A stretch of DNA of 13,281 nucleotides, from positions 1-13,281 of the forward strand of contig JAFMQP010000060.1 of the NCBI GenBank assembly GCA_017354575.1, given 5' to 3'. The position numbers and the translations under genes are program-made. Source of the DNA: Acidothermales bacterium. GTDB lineage: Bacteria; Actinomycetota; Actinomycetes; Streptosporangiales; WHST01. The notes beneath the pieces were generated by a model. That model had not been told where the DNA came from. It saw nothing but the letters and a program-made list of their open reading frames with translations, and ran no database searches. Of the stretch, positions 12,642-13,281 are shown piece after piece (the first letter of the stretch is position 1; every line of letters begins with the position of its first letter).

Positions 12642-13131
12642 CGTCGTCCTGCTGCTGCTCGGCGCGCTCGCCGCGGGTTCGGGCGTCCTCGTCGTCACGA
12701 CCCGCCGGCTGGTGCACGCCGCCCTCTGGCTGGTCGTCACGTTCGGCGCGCTCGCCGGCATGTACCTCGTCATGACGGCCGAGCTGGTGGCGTGGGTGCA
12801 GGTGCTCATCTACGTCGGGGCGGTCGTCGTGCTGCTGCTGTTCGGCATCATGCTCACCCGCGCGCCCACCGGCCGATCGGACGACCTCGACAGCGGCAAC
12901 CGCCCGGCGGCGGTCGTCGGCGGCGTCGTGACGTGCGTGCTGCTCGTCACCCTTGCCGGCTACGGTTTCTCGTCCGCGTACGCCGATCTCGACACCGGCC
13001 GGCTCGGTACGGCCAGGGCGATCGGCACGGTGCTGTTCCGGTCCTGGGTGCTGCCGTTCGAGCTGCTGTCGGTGCTGCTGCTCGCCGCGCTGGTGTCGGC
13101 GATCGTGCTCTCCAGGCGGAGGGAGAGCTGA
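12628..13131 (+). CDS. nuoJ: Complex I subunit NuoJ
   Basis: A 167-residue membrane subunit with five predicted helices. The family signature is in helix 3: AWVQVLIYVGAVVVLLLFGIML, residues about 54-75, holding the pi-bulge region that couples quinone reduction to proton movement. The N-terminal helix and the LVHAALWLVV segment also fit, as does the final helix FELLSVLLLAALVSAIVL. ATG 12628 has GGAGG (12616-12620) at a good distance of 7 nt, inside the nuoI coding end. Its TGA shares one base with the nuoK start (TGATG, 13129-13133). Confidence 0.92.
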   Translation: MTAVDVVLLLLGALAAGSGVLVVTTRRLVHAALWLVVTFGALAGMYLVMTAELVAWVQVLIYVGAVVVLLLFGIMLTRAPTGRSDDLDSGNRPAAVVGGVVTCVLLVTLAGYGFSSAYADLDTGRLGTARAIGTVLFRSWVLPFELLSVLLLAALVSAIVLSRRRES

Positions 13132-13281
13132 TGCACGTCGCGATCCCCGCCGTCGTCGCCGCGGTGCTGTTCTCGCTCGGTGGGTACGGCCTGCTCGCCC
13201 GGCGCAACGCCATCCTCGTGCTCATGTCCGTCGAGCTGATGCTGAACGCCGTCAACCTCAACCTGGTGGCGTTCGACGTGT
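13131..13281 (+). CDS. nuoK: Complex I subunit NuoK, 5' part (runs off the window)
   Basis: The first 50 codons are present; the usual protein has about 100 residues. The visible part has the first helix (about 3-22), the loop LLARRN and the second helix, with MSVELMLNAVNLN (32-44) containing Glu35, the conserved acidic residue of the proton channel. It starts at ATG 13131, overlapping the nuoJ stop by one base. The expected continuation of such clusters is nuoL, nuoM and nuoN, the antiporter-like pump subunits, beyond the right edge. Confidence 0.9.
   Translation, partial: MHVAIPAVVAAVLFSLGGYGLLARRNAILVLMSVELMLNAVNLNLVAFDV

Noticed and set aside
11985..12809. 274-codon minus-strand frame over nuoI/nuoJ, starting in the palindromic element side
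   Set aside because: Mirror of nuoI and nuoJ, whose cysteine motifs and helices are unmistakable; no sign of a transposase in it.
1..13281. CRISPR array, tRNA or rRNA gene, prophage or restriction system
   Set aside because: No regularly spaced repeats, no cloverleaf or rRNA core seen, and no phage or defence protein family among the genes.

Overview
The window is high-G+C DNA with frequent GTG starts, tightly overlapped genes and families typical of the Actinobacteria: a SigB/SigF-type sigma factor, a two-subunit 2-oxoglutarate:ferredoxin oxidoreductase without its own ferredoxin domain, and a compact NADH-dehydrogenase-like gene set. I read it as chromosome of an actinomycete; genus cannot be fixed from the sequence.

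Left part (1-5321) is a mixed neighbourhood: the C-terminal end of an anti-sigma-factor-like protein, a four-helix membrane protein 2 nt behind it, an MHS/ProP-type major facilitator transporter, a 75-residue protein of unknown role facing a SigB/SigF-family sigma factor, a GNAT acetyltransferase, a Nudix-fold protein whose catalytic box has lost its key acids, and a doubtful proline-rich ORF. The 410-nt gap before the acetyltransferase gene holds a candidate promoter with a perfect dyad between its -35 and -10.

Middle part (5322-8245, minus strand) is korA-korB, a two-gene operon with an ATGA stop/start overlap. The enzyme makes succinyl-CoA, CO2 and reduced ferredoxin from 2-oxoglutarate. 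It is divergent from the right part across a 353-nt control region that holds a 12-bp palindrome on the korA side and, on the other side, a good promoter match directly abutted by a 9+9 bp dyad.

Right part (8599-13281, plus strand) begins with a secreted chymotrypsin-like serine protease gene, whose stop lies 4 nt from the nuoA start, and continues nuoA-nuoB-nuoC-nuoH-nuoI-nuoJ-nuoK (nuoK runs off the end). nuoE, nuoF and nuoG, the NADH-input module, are absent from the expected place between C and H, and so is nuoD, which every known complex I needs. Next to korAB this suggests a ferredoxin-fed, NADH-independent complex-I-like pump that takes subunit D from elsewhere in the genome.

The most unusual item is a 130-bp, 48% G+C, MITE-like palindromic element (11888-12017) inserted between nuoH and nuoI, the only break in an otherwise overlapping operon. 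A 68-codon ORF runs through it and overlaps the nuoH stop and the nuoI start by ATGA at both ends, so translational coupling may survive across the element.
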